The notes under the pieces were generated by a model. It saw only the letters and a list, made by a program, of their open reading frames with translations, had not been told where the DNA came from and made no database searches. The position numbers and the translations under genes were made by a program. Shown piece by piece: positions 1 to 8,095 of a stretch of DNA of 30,952 bases. Numbering within the stretch: position 1 is the first letter of the stretch; each line of letters starts with the position of its first letter. Origin of the DNA: Hypsibius dujardini (lineage: Eukaryota > Tardigrada > Eutardigrada > Parachela > Hypsibiidae); assembly GCA_001579985.1 (NCBI GenBank), contig LRSR01001981.1, positions 1 to 30,952 of the forward strand, given 5' to 3'.

Positions 1-24
1 AGACAGACAGACAGACAGACAGAC
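1..24. repeat. (GACA)n microsatellite at the window edge
   Basis: The window opens with six perfect tetranucleotide units. The tract lies just upstream of the splice acceptor at 84-85, so it is probably the 3' part of an intron of the helicase-like gene. The same repeat recurs in many introns of the window. Confidence 0.95.
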
Positions 25-85
25 ACGTGCTTAGACAACTCAGTTCAGCAATGTGGGACCCATTTAATATATTGATTTGCTTCAG

Positions 86-860
86 AGCTGGAAGATGGAA
101 GCGTTACGGACATGCTTTGCCACTAAGGCAGGGATATCCTTATTCAGCAACGGCACCCCCCTTGTTGTGTGTCGCAATTCAAGCGACGCCGCCATTATCT
201 CGCGGATCCTGAAGAAGTCTGATATTGCCGCCCTGAATCTGGTTCGACGCTTTGCTAATTGACAAATAAAGGAATGCTTAGTGACCATTGGTCTTTCTTG
301 ATAGCACTACGTTAACGCGGCGGAAATTGCGGATGCGCAAGCACGATCGAACTTGCTGGTCTTGGTGACATCCTATCTGCAGCTTTCGACCACCTCATTG
401 GATTTGAAATCAATACAATTGGTTGTTTTCTACGACCTTCCTATCACAATGAAAGAGTATCTTCTCGGGTACGTCAGTGTCAAAAACTTGTGTAATGATT
501 TGGTGTCTCGACTAAAACTACAGTATTACTGGGAAAATCGACTACTGACTTACTAATGATACAGACAGAATTATCTGTAAACCCGAATAATTGTAATTTA
601 ATATTATTGTTTTTGCATTTCTTGTTCTTCTCAGAGCTCGTCAGCTCCACCCGTCTCGGAAAGCATCCACTCCACCCAAAATCCTCAGCTTAATCATCGA
701 CGGCCAAATGGAAATGATTAATAAGATACAGCATCACTTTGAAATTACCATCAAAAGGGTGGACGTGAATTCCCTTGCAGTTGCCGGTGCAAATGCAAGC
801 AGTGCAGCCAGGCGTTCGGCACCTAGACGAGTTGACTCGGTCCCAAAAGATATCTCTTGA
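86..860 (+). CDS. DEAD-box-like helicase C-terminal domain, divergent, 3' part of gene (three exons)
   Basis: Exons 86-241, 305-468 and 635-860 join in phase to give 181 residues ending at TGA 858-860; the 5' part lies outside the window. Acceptors are TTCAG at 85, a weak TAG at 304 and TTCTCAG at 634; donors are a weak GTTCGA at 242 and a good GTACGT at 469. The product follows the RecA2 lobe of DDX19/Dbp5 or eIF4A: WKMEAL (like EEWKLDTL), PLVVCRNSSDAAIISRIL (motif IV region), LVLVTSYLQLSTTSLDL (motif V position), QLVVFYDLPITMKEYL (INYDLP...YIHR) and MINKIQHHFEITIKRVD (ILNRIQEHFNKKIERLD in DDX19). The arginines and glycines of motifs V (ARGID) and VI (HRIGRTGR) are absent: motif VI aligns with LLGARQLHPSRK. 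That predicts loss of ATP hydrolysis. It may be a non-catalytic paralogue or a decaying gene. The family call rests on aligned structure, not on catalytic motifs. Confidence 0.62.
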
Positions 861-1027
861 AAAACCTTGTATGTTGTCACTATCTATGAAACGTCTTAAG
901 GATTTGAGCTTGCACGGCATGTGCGTCATGCTTTTGTGATGGCGGAAGCGGAGCCACGTACTCCAGCGTTGAATTTACTAGTACACAATCGGAAAAATGA
1001 TTGAACTTTACGAAATTTACTGTCTAC

Positions 1028-1064
<37 letters not shown>

Positions 1065-1078
1065 GCCTGCCTGTCTGT

Positions 1079-1109
<31 letters not shown>

Positions 1110-1435
1110 CAATGCACCCGTTAATTCAAGTACGCTGCAACTTGTCGTATCATGGACAATTGTTTGCCTGTAATTTTATCTGTGAAATCTTACTGAACCG
1201 CGACCTGAAGTAATGTCGTATAGTCTTCCAGTCACAATTAACTTTTCATCGGAATGATCTTAGTCCTTTTGTGTTACCACTCACTTCTGGCGAGGTTGCT
1301 GAGCAGCCTAGTTGCACAAAACACGATCAACCAAGTCCGTAAATTGAACACATTGTCTTGTCAGTCTGTTACCGTTTTCAAACACAGTCCAGTTCGTTTG
1401 TACATCAAACCCTCCCAATTGGCCCCTCAACTTGG
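861..1435. other. Intergenic segment between helicase-like and kinase genes
   Basis: No supported gene. It holds the microsatellite at 1026-1108. A short ATG frame at 939 (MAEAEPRTPALNLL...) ends near a possible GTACAC donor at 967, and there is a possible acceptor CACAG around 1387. If spliced in phase these would add a short N-terminus to the kinase, but this is only a possibility. No clear AATAAA follows the helicase stop. Confidence 0.5.
1026..1108. repeat. (CTGT)n-(CTGC)n microsatellite
   Basis: Pure CTGT units pass into CTGC units with little interruption. Both strands give open frames of Cys-Leu-Ser-Val or Asp-Arg-Gln-Thr repeats, which are translations of the repeat and not genes. 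Confidence 0.95.
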
Positions 1436-4108
1436 ATGTCAATTCCCGGAGGGTCCTCCGCCTCCGCCAAACAGTCAGTCCTCGGTGCCTTTGACGTCCG
1501 TCGCGGGACGGTCCTCGCGGACGCGGACTTTCGCAACCTCGAACTCTGGGCGGAGGACGACGAGGTCCGCGCCAAGGAGGACGACACCGCGGAGGACTAC
1601 ACCGCCGGGGATGACTTCGAGCTCGACGACAGTATCCGCTACAGCGCCCTCACCGCCTCATCCACCGTCAGCGACCTATGGGACCGACTGCGCAGGAAGA
1701 AGTTCTATCGCATCGAGGGCGACAAGTTTTATTTCGTACGCACGATCACGACGCGCGGCAAGGCAGTGGTGGAGATGTGTCTGCACGACGGCAAACCGTA
1801 CATCATCAAGCGGATCCCGCTGGAGGAGCCGGATGATCTCATCAGAGCAGCGGATCAATTCAACAACCTGCGAAACTACGACCACCCGCACGTGTTGTTT
1901 GCTTACAAAGCGGGCATTGGCAATGCACCCACGTGGAATAACTGGACAAAAACGGAGGTGCGACTGGTGTTGCCGTTCACGTCGGGCCATCTGTTGTCGG
2001 TGGAGCTGGCACAACGGGAGATGAAACGGTTGTACATCCACCCGAGGAGGGTGGTCCGGCTGTTGCGGGAGATTTTGGACGGGCTGTTTGAGATTCACTC
2101 CCACTTCAACGGCGACGCGCATCGTGACATCCGGCCGGGCACGATTATGATTAGAGTGCCGGATGACTGGCCGGTCATTCTCGATCTGGATTGCTGCACT
2201 CCGGCGGTGGTGATGACCGAGGAGGAGGTGCGGAATATCATCAACATCTCGGAGAATATGACGTCGATGTTCTATCGGGCCCCGGAAACGTTTGACATCC
2301 GACCAGAGAGTGTGATCGATGAGCGGACGGACATTTGGGCCGCGGGATGCCTCCTTTTTGCACTGTGTTTCTTCCGATCGCCATTCCAACCAAAGGGTAT
2401 GTCTGCATACCGCTTAGTGAGTCTGCCTATCAACCTGCCTGCCTGTCTGGCAGTGTGATCGTCTGGTGGTCGACTGAATGTCTGTCAGTCTGTCTATCTG
2501 TTCTGTCTGCCTGTTGTCTAACTGCCTACATTCCTGCCTGCCTGCCTGCCTGCCTGCCTGTCTGCCTATCTGTGTGTCTGTACGTATGTGTGTCTGGCTG
2601 CCTATCTGTTTGTCTGTTTGTCTGTTTGTCTGTCCGTCTGTATCCGTCCGTCCGTCGTTTGTCTGTACAATGAGAACAGTTTGGATATTCCAATTCTACA
2701 GCTCCTATTCCATCGATTAATACTAAGCTGATATCTGCAAAGCTCAACCTACCTGACCAACATATGTAATTGTAGTTCTTCGGCAGATGTGAGCGACCCG
2801 CCACCGTTGCCACTCGCGCCATCATTCGCGGAATCCATCAAGCAGGCCGTTCTCGGTCTAACCATGGAACACTTCCTCGATGACGTCGTACCATCCGACT
2901 CGCCGTACTCGAGGAATCTTCACGAGTACATGGCGCGTCTGCTCACGGTCGATCTGATGAACCGGCCCAACACCGAGCAGGCCATTCGGGAATTGGACGA
3001 CTTAATAGCCACCATGGGAGGTAGGATTAGTCAGGGACTCCGGACACACAAGTCATGACAAAGTGCAAGAATGTTTGCACTTCTCCTGATAGGTCCAGAC
3101 CAGCCAATCTGCGTGAAGTACCCATGGATCAACCCCACTGCGGATGAAATGGCCGCGGATGTCTTGCGGAATCGCGTAAGGAATCCGACCGTTTTGGAAT
3201 TTGACACGATACATCCCAATTTAGCAAATTACTCGTTTGCCGAATCCAGAGCCAGTAAGTCCGTCCGTCCGTCTACATTTGGTCGTTTCCCGGCGCAAGG
3301 GTTTGACTCTTCTTCGTCCGGTCTATCACCTGTCAGACCTTCCTTCAGAATGTTGTTCGTCCGTTCGATCGTTCAACCGTCCGACCGTCCGTCCGATCGT
3401 TCGACCATCTGTCCGGCCGACCGTCTGCCCATCCTTTCGTCAGTCTGTTCCGTTCCAGTCTGTTATCCGTCTGTCCGTCCGTCCTATCGATCGTTCATCG
3501 TTCTAGTCCAGTATCGTCCGTCTGCCCGGCCGTCCCTGTACATCTTAGGTCTGACCGTCCGTCACCCACACGGTCATTTCCCCGACCGATGTTTTAGCAG
3601 TGATCAGTCGTTAAATACATGGTCTAAACTACTCTCCGCAGACTGCATAGTTAGCAAGGTGGAATGCCATCTGAACCACGACCAGATGATGTATTCGGAC
3701 GAGGTGACGAAGGGCGATACGCAGCAGCGTGAGCAAGACTTCACTCGGCATCGCTTGAAGGACATGAAGCGCCGCGGCTTCGGTGCGCAGCGCGTGGACG
3801 TCTTCCCGCGGTACGTACAGGACAATGCGACGCTGGTCGGGGCGTTTCCGCAGAAGAGCGGTCTGCGGAAGACGGCGCACCACAAAGTCAGCCGCATTCG
3901 GTCCACGATAGTGTCCACGTTTAAGAGGAAAACGGTGGCGACGGTGGCGCCAGTGCCGCCCGTGTCGACCAAGAGTCAGGACTTGGTCATTGAAATGGGG
4001 TTCTTGGGTGTGACGGAGGGCAATGCAGATACCAATAATCTCCCCGGCTTGGCTAATATGCTCACTGTGTATGATGACCTCAAAGAGTTGTCGCAAACTC
4101 CGGTTTGA
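1436..4108 (+). CDS. STK16/NAK-like Ser/Thr protein kinase with long C-terminal extension
   Basis: Exons 1436-2396, 2787-3020, 3093-3254 and 3642-4108 join in phase to 607 residues (donors GTATGT, GTAGGA, GTAAGT; all introns phase 1). The start ATG at 1436 is the first in the kinase frame; an upstream exon is possible. After an acidic N-terminal region (about 30-70) comes a kinase domain: Lys125 in YIIKRI, His-Arg-Asp at 229-231 (HRDIRP), Asp250-Leu-Asp for the DFG/DLG position, YRAPETF, and VIDERTDIWAAGCLLF, which closely matches the STK16/MPSK1 signature. The glycine loop is degenerate (TITTRGKA), while lysine and catalytic aspartates remain, so activity is uncertain. The domain ends with the exon carrying LLTVDLMNRPNTEQA. 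The last about 210 residues are a basic, unrecognised extension rich in Lys, Arg, Thr and Val; STK16 proteins normally end soon after the kinase domain. STK16 is a membrane-associated Golgi kinase; an equivalent role here is inference. Confidence 0.85.
2406..2667. repeat. (CTGT)n/(CTGC)n microsatellite in kinase intron 1
   Basis: Degenerate tract of CTGT, CTGC and TTTG-containing units fills most of intron 2397-2786. The intron begins with a consensus GTATGT donor and ends at ...CGGCAG. Confidence 0.9.
3255..3560. repeat. (GTCC)n/(CGTT)n degenerate microsatellite in kinase intron 3
   Basis: Intron 3255-3641 starts GTAAGTCCGTCCGTCC and is dominated by CCGT/CGTT/CCGA units. This differs from the CTGT motif of the other introns. 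Frames open through it, so an unspliced reading would wrongly fuse exon 3 to exon 4. Confidence 0.85.
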
Positions 4109-4177
4109 AGGGGAGCAAAGGGAAGAAGACACAGAGACGCCTGACAGCTACAAAGAAAACGGCATCCAAGGTAACGA

Positions 4178-6371
4178 TCACTCCACCGTCAGGACTTCCG
4201 CTCCGTCCTCCGTGATGAGAATGGTTTCTTCGTGTTGGGCCGATCGGCTATCATCCACACTGACCGCAGTCCAACCATCCGGCAGAATCTTGATTGCGGC
4301 TGATCCCTCCGACAGAATAGGCTCTACCAATGAGACATGTTCCTTATTACTCGTACCACTTTCGGCATAACGCTACTGTCGTAGTGAACGTCTTCATTTA
4401 CCGATCGTAAAGATCATTCCCGTTTCCATAACGCTGTTGTCGACGCCGTGCAGTTTGTCTGGCGAGACGTGAATGATGTTGGGGCGCATGTGGAAGTCGG
4501 AGCCGATTCCGTGGCCGCAAAAGTCTGGTACCACCGAATACCCGAATTCATCAGCAATCCCACTGGAATTACAAAAGCTTTAGAACCCGCGAGCGTAGGC
4601 GGATGAAGAGGCTGGGACATAGATACAGGCCCAGCGCCTGGCTCATAGACAGACAGACAGAGAGCCAGTCGACAGACAGGCAGACAGACAGACAGACAGT
4701 CAGACAGACAGACAGACAGACAGGCAGGCAGACAGACAGACAGGCAGAAAGACAGGCAGAAAGACAGGCAGACAGACAGGATAGACCGACGTCAATCCTC
4801 CAATTGCAAAGGCAAAAAAGGACGAAAGAGTATCTGCTCGTACTCAATAGTTTTTCCGATTTCCGAAAACTTGACGCCGTGCCTACAAATTCGGATGGCT
4901 TGCCTGACGGCCAGTGCAGTAGTATCGATCAGAAGCCGGGCATCATCATCTATTGTTCCCACGCCAAATGTTGCTGAGCAATCCCCATGATATCCCCCGG
5001 TGTAAACCTATTCGAGAAGAAATTCGCTCTCTTTCTTTCCACAAAGTCTGCAGACAACTGGGCATATTGTCAGTGTCCCAAGGCATAATAAAAAATAAGG
5101 CCACATCAGTTATAGTTATAATAACCCATCCTACGTACCGTCACATCAATATTCAATATGTCGCCATTCTGAAGTGGCCTCGTGTCCGGTATCCCGTGGC
5201 ATGCCACATTATTGACGCACGTGCAGATGGACTTGGGGTAGCCCTTGTACATCAGCGGCGACGGATAGGCGTTGTGCCCGATAATAAAGTCGAAAGCGAG
5301 ATCATCCAGATCAGCCGTTGTTATTCCTTCCTGCAACAGCAAAAAAGATGTTCATATCCTTCACATTCAACATAGTGAAGCAAATGACCAGCGACAGTTC
5401 GAAAGTCAACGGAAAACGGACAATCCCTCTGCATATTCATACATCAGTCAATCAGTCAACCAATCGACAGAATCCTCAATCAATGCCTTAAATCATACGG
5501 CACGTACTAAAACTTGTGAAGCAAAGTCTGTATTTCGGTTCACCCTCCAGTTGGTCCATAAATCGGCTCACTCATGGACTTCTCTTTGATGGCAGCTGCT
5601 TGATTGATTGATTTTCAGAATGCTATAGTATACTAGGATATAATACAGCAAATCAAACAATCAAGCACCTGCCGTGAAAGAGAAATGCATGAGTGAACCG
5701 ATTAACCAACCAAGTGGAGGATGAACCGAAATACAGACTTCTCCTTATACTGTACTCGTGACAATCTGCCGACCTAAAAAAGTAGCAGCAAATGCAGCAA
5801 AAACAAAGCGGTCAATCGTCAAATCAATCAATACTAAACCGCAACGCGAAATCTGATCAATCAAATCCAGCTGATCAATCAACCGCTCGTTTTACAGCAA
5901 ACCCAAAATCGGCCAATCGTGCAATCAAGCGAAAGTGTCTGTCACGAATAATCATTTCTCATTTCTCCTTCCACAACTCCGCTCCACACACGCAAGCAAG
6001 CAAAAAAATACCTTTACGTGCCGTCCGACAAAATTCAAAGTGTGCCGTGCCAGAATGCACGCTCTGCGAACACCCGCAATGCGGGAGGGATCCGTCAAAG
6101 GCGTTTGCGGTTGCGGCAAGGGCACGTGCATCTTCCCCACGTAAGGCGGCGTGCGAATATGCCCCGGAATGCCGCGGCGATTGGTGAGTCCATCCGGCGT
6201 TTGGAAGTGCGCGGGATTGATGATGTTATAACCGACGGGAAGTGTTTCGGAGGGAGAATGCCCACCAGGATGAGAATTTCCTGGGGAAAAAATTCCCCTA
6301 GCGCAACGGCGCAACCATAACCGACTGTGGTGCACAGTTACTACTTTCTGAGCTGAACTAAAAATTACCAT
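4178..6371 (-). CDS. METAP1D: Methionine aminopeptidase type 1D, mitochondrial
   Basis: Five exons on the minus strand (6371-6012, 5330-5139, 5007-4844, 4562-4402, 4323-4178) give 340 residues, close to about 335 in animals. The enzyme removes initiator methionine from mitochondrially made or imported proteins. The N-terminus (MVIFSSAQKVVTVHHSR, then RLWLRRCAR) is a typical basic presequence. Residues 70-120 carry the METAP1D-specific IPGHIRTPPYV and ACILARHTL segments. The fold then shows HNAYPSPL, PKSICTCVNNVACHGIPD, and all five metal ligands: Asp182 (NIDVT), Asp193 (GYHGD), His256 (CGHGIG), Glu293 (FTIEP) and Glu324 (SAQHEET). The residue after Glu324 is Glu where His is usual. The start at 6371 is preferred because it begins the targeting peptide. 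The gene is convergent with the kinase gene (69 bp between stops), so their 3' UTRs probably overlap. A foldback MITE sits in intron 1 and another MITE 68 bp upstream of the start codon. Confidence 0.95.
4649..4781. repeat. (ACAG)n microsatellite in METAP1D intron 3
   Basis: Near-pure ACAG with AGGC and AAAG variants inside intron 4563-4843. On the METAP1D coding strand it reads as CTGT. Confidence 0.92.
5516..5745. mobile_element. Foldback MITE, family F1, copy 1 (230 bp)
   Basis: Inverted arms of about 95 bp run from 5516 to about 5615 and from about 5650 to 5745 (AGTCTGTATTTCGGTTCA on the left; its reverse complement on the right), separated by a short unpaired centre. The whole is alignable with 15074-15305. 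The right flank is TA; the left flank is TT, presumably a mutated TA. It lies in METAP1D intron 1 (5331-6011). No coding capacity. Confidence 0.9.
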
Positions 6372-6439
6372 TTCGCCGTGTTTTGCAAGCGTGGAGTGCG
6401 GTTCTACAAAGCAAACCAATTAACAGATTTTGTTTTGTA

Positions 6440-6559
6440 CACACATGGTCTTATTATGACGCAGCCCGAGTTAAGATATTTAGCTCGGACAGTGCATGGT
6501 CATACACACTGGCCGAGCTGAATGAGTTTACTCGAATAGCGCTATAATATGGCCAGGTG
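6440..6559. mobile_element. CACGTGG-ended MITE, family F2, copy 1
   Basis: Palindromic 120-bp element flanked by TA on both sides (6438-6439 and 6560-6561). Left end is CACACATGGTC, right end is GGCCAGGTG, and the subterminal CGAGTTAA / GAGCTGAATG segments also mirror. It is the most decayed of four copies. It ends 68 bp upstream of the METAP1D start codon, so it probably overlaps that gene's promoter or 5' UTR. Confidence 0.8.
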
Positions 6560-6988
6560 TATGTTGCAGCTGGAAGCTTGCAGAGTGGAATGGGCCGATC
6601 AGCTGGGCGGGCTCGGCCTCTCCATTGCTCTGAAGCTTGTGAGAAAACAGTAGTGGCGTGTTCGGTAATCAACGAATCAATCACAGCCTACACGTGTTTA
6701 AGTCTGATTCTCCATTGCTCTATTGTAAGCCAAAGAGGAAAACCGCGTGAGTTTTCTCACGCGAACGCGGAATGAACTGCTAAATTTTTAAGCTGCGCGG
6801 TTTCACGCGGAAACCACAAAACGTTAAACGACGCGGCATGATCCATTATAAAAAGCGGCGCGGCGCGGCATTAAACTCCAATTTGAAAGCGACAATTATC
6901 AAAACTACTAAAACGTTCCGTCCAGTGATAAACAACTAGTCACTGGACAAATTCCACTTTAGAAACAACAAATCGTCGAGCTTCGCAG

Positions 6989-7497
6989 TAGAGCTGTGCA
7001 CGGTTAAAAAAAATCAATCCGCAAACCGCACCGCAGCCCAATTTTTTAACCGCGACCGCACCGCACCGCGAGAAATTCACAAAACCGCACCGCCGCTGAC
7101 CGCGGATAAATTTTTCTTAACCGCAACCGCACCGCAGAAACCGCTCGATTCGATCAAAATTGTCGTTAAATCGGAACAGCTGGTTTAACGCACGGTTCTG
7201 TTCCATTTATGGACTCCAATGACTTGCGAACCGACTAAAAGCACGAACCCTAACTTACCAAAGTAAACAAATGACGCGCCATGTGGCGCAAACTACGGAA
7301 AGAGTTATCGTGCACAATTAAATTGGTTTTTAGATATTTCGCGGTTTGCGGCGGTTAAAAAATGCAAAACCGCAACCGCAGACTTCTTAACCGCAACCGC
7401 ACCGCAGACCGCGAGCAGTCCAAAACCGCACCGCCGCGGACCGCCGCGCGGTTTGCGGCGGTGCGGTGCGGTCTGCGGTGCGGTTTGCACACCTCTA
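6989..7497. mobile_element. Inner non-autonomous hAT element (509 bp) with perfect 8-bp TSD
   Basis: Perfect target duplication CTTCGCAG at 6981-6988 and 7498-7505. Ends are TAGAGCTGTGCACGG and TTTGCACACCTCTA (TIR TAGAGGTGTGCA-like, a common hAT terminus). Subterminal blocks are dense in AACCGCACCGC and its complement GCGGTGCGGTT. No transposase frame. It is inserted in the outer element, so it is younger than that element. Confidence 0.88.
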
Positions 7498-7563
7498 CTT
7501 CGCAGCCCCCAAACGGGTTCTGCGGTCAGTGAAGATATTGCCAGGCGACAGTACAAAATCTAG

Positions 7564-7671
7564 GAACACAGGAACTAACAGAACAGAACATGACAGTTTC
7601 GTAGAACAAGCGAACACAGGAACTAACAGAGCAGAACATGACAGTTTCGTAGAACAAGCGAACACAGGAAT
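7564..7671. repeat. 48-bp tandem duplication (about 2.2 copies)
   Basis: Units beginning GAACACAGGAACTAACAGA start at 7564, 7612 and (partial) 7660. The two full copies differ at one or two bases. It lies inside the outer hAT-like element, to the right of the inner insertion. Confidence 0.9.
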
Positions 7672-7921
7672 AATATGTTCATCGTCAATCAATCAACCCA
7701 TAAGTATGTAGTACGAGCATATTTCTTACAACTGAAATTATTGCATTTATTCATTCATTTTGTGGCTCCGTCCGTACTATAGAGCGTACGCGGCGCGGTT
7801 CGGCGCGGCATAATTTGACCATTTTTTACGCGGCACGGCGCGGAATTGCCGCGTCCGCGCCGCGCCGCTTGGCCCGCGGTCTTTCCTCTCTATTGTAAGC
7901 ACAATTACCGATCAAGTAATA

Positions 7922-8033
7922 CACACGTGGTCACAAGATAGCGCTACCCGAGTCAGGTCATTTACCTCGGTTAGCGCACACTGAACGAGCTAGATGGCTT
8001 GACTCAGGCAGCGCTATCTTGTGACCACGTGTG
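7922..8033. mobile_element. CACGTGG-ended MITE, family F2, copy 2 (112 bp)
   Basis: TA flanks at 7920-7921 and 8034-8035. TIR of about 35 bp beginning CACACGTGGTCACAAGATAG is almost perfect on both sides, with an unpaired loop near 7965-8000. Best-preserved copy of the family; each TIR contains a CACGTG hexamer. It lies 60 bp beyond the SAXO-like stop codon. Confidence 0.92.
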
Positions 8034-8095
8034 TAGATTGAATATAACACAAGCGCAAGTAGAAAGTCCCAGTCTCAGTGGGAGGAGTACAGATA

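Larger units (their letters stand above)
6731..7892. mobile_element. Outer non-autonomous hAT-like element, interrupted by an inner hAT element
   Basis: Flanked by identical 8-bp copies TTGTAAGC at 6723-6730 and 7893-7900. Ends are imperfect inverted repeats: CAAAGAGGAAAACCGCG on the left and, reverse-complemented, TAGAGAGGAAAGACCGCG on the right. Both subterminal regions carry clusters of GCGGCGCGGCGCGGCA-type repeats in opposite orientation, as expected for transposase-binding subterminal repeats. Without the inner insertion the element is about 645 bp and has no coding capacity. The 8-bp target duplication and end structure fit hAT; the assignment is inference. Confidence 0.75.

Noticed and set aside
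264-272. AATAAA after the frame ending at 262 as a polyadenylation site of the first exon
   Set aside because: The product continues the helicase alignment across a 63-nt intron (242-304), so the AATAAA is intronic.
926-1213. Open frames with Cys-Leu-Ser-Val or Asp-Arg-Gln-Thr repeats
   Set aside because: They are translations of the CTGT/ACAG microsatellite. The same applies to similar frames near 2335-2825, 4569-4977, 9641-9898, 11660-12016, 13109-13517, 20036-20297 and 26795-27181.
1676-2389. Long minus-strand frame opposite the kinase exon
   Set aside because: Shadow of a GC-rich coding exon; no family features, while the plus strand has a clear kinase domain.
5952-6419. METAP1D start at 6419 (non-ATG) rather than 6371
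   Set aside because: 6371 is an ATG followed by a good mitochondrial presequence; the upstream extension has no support.
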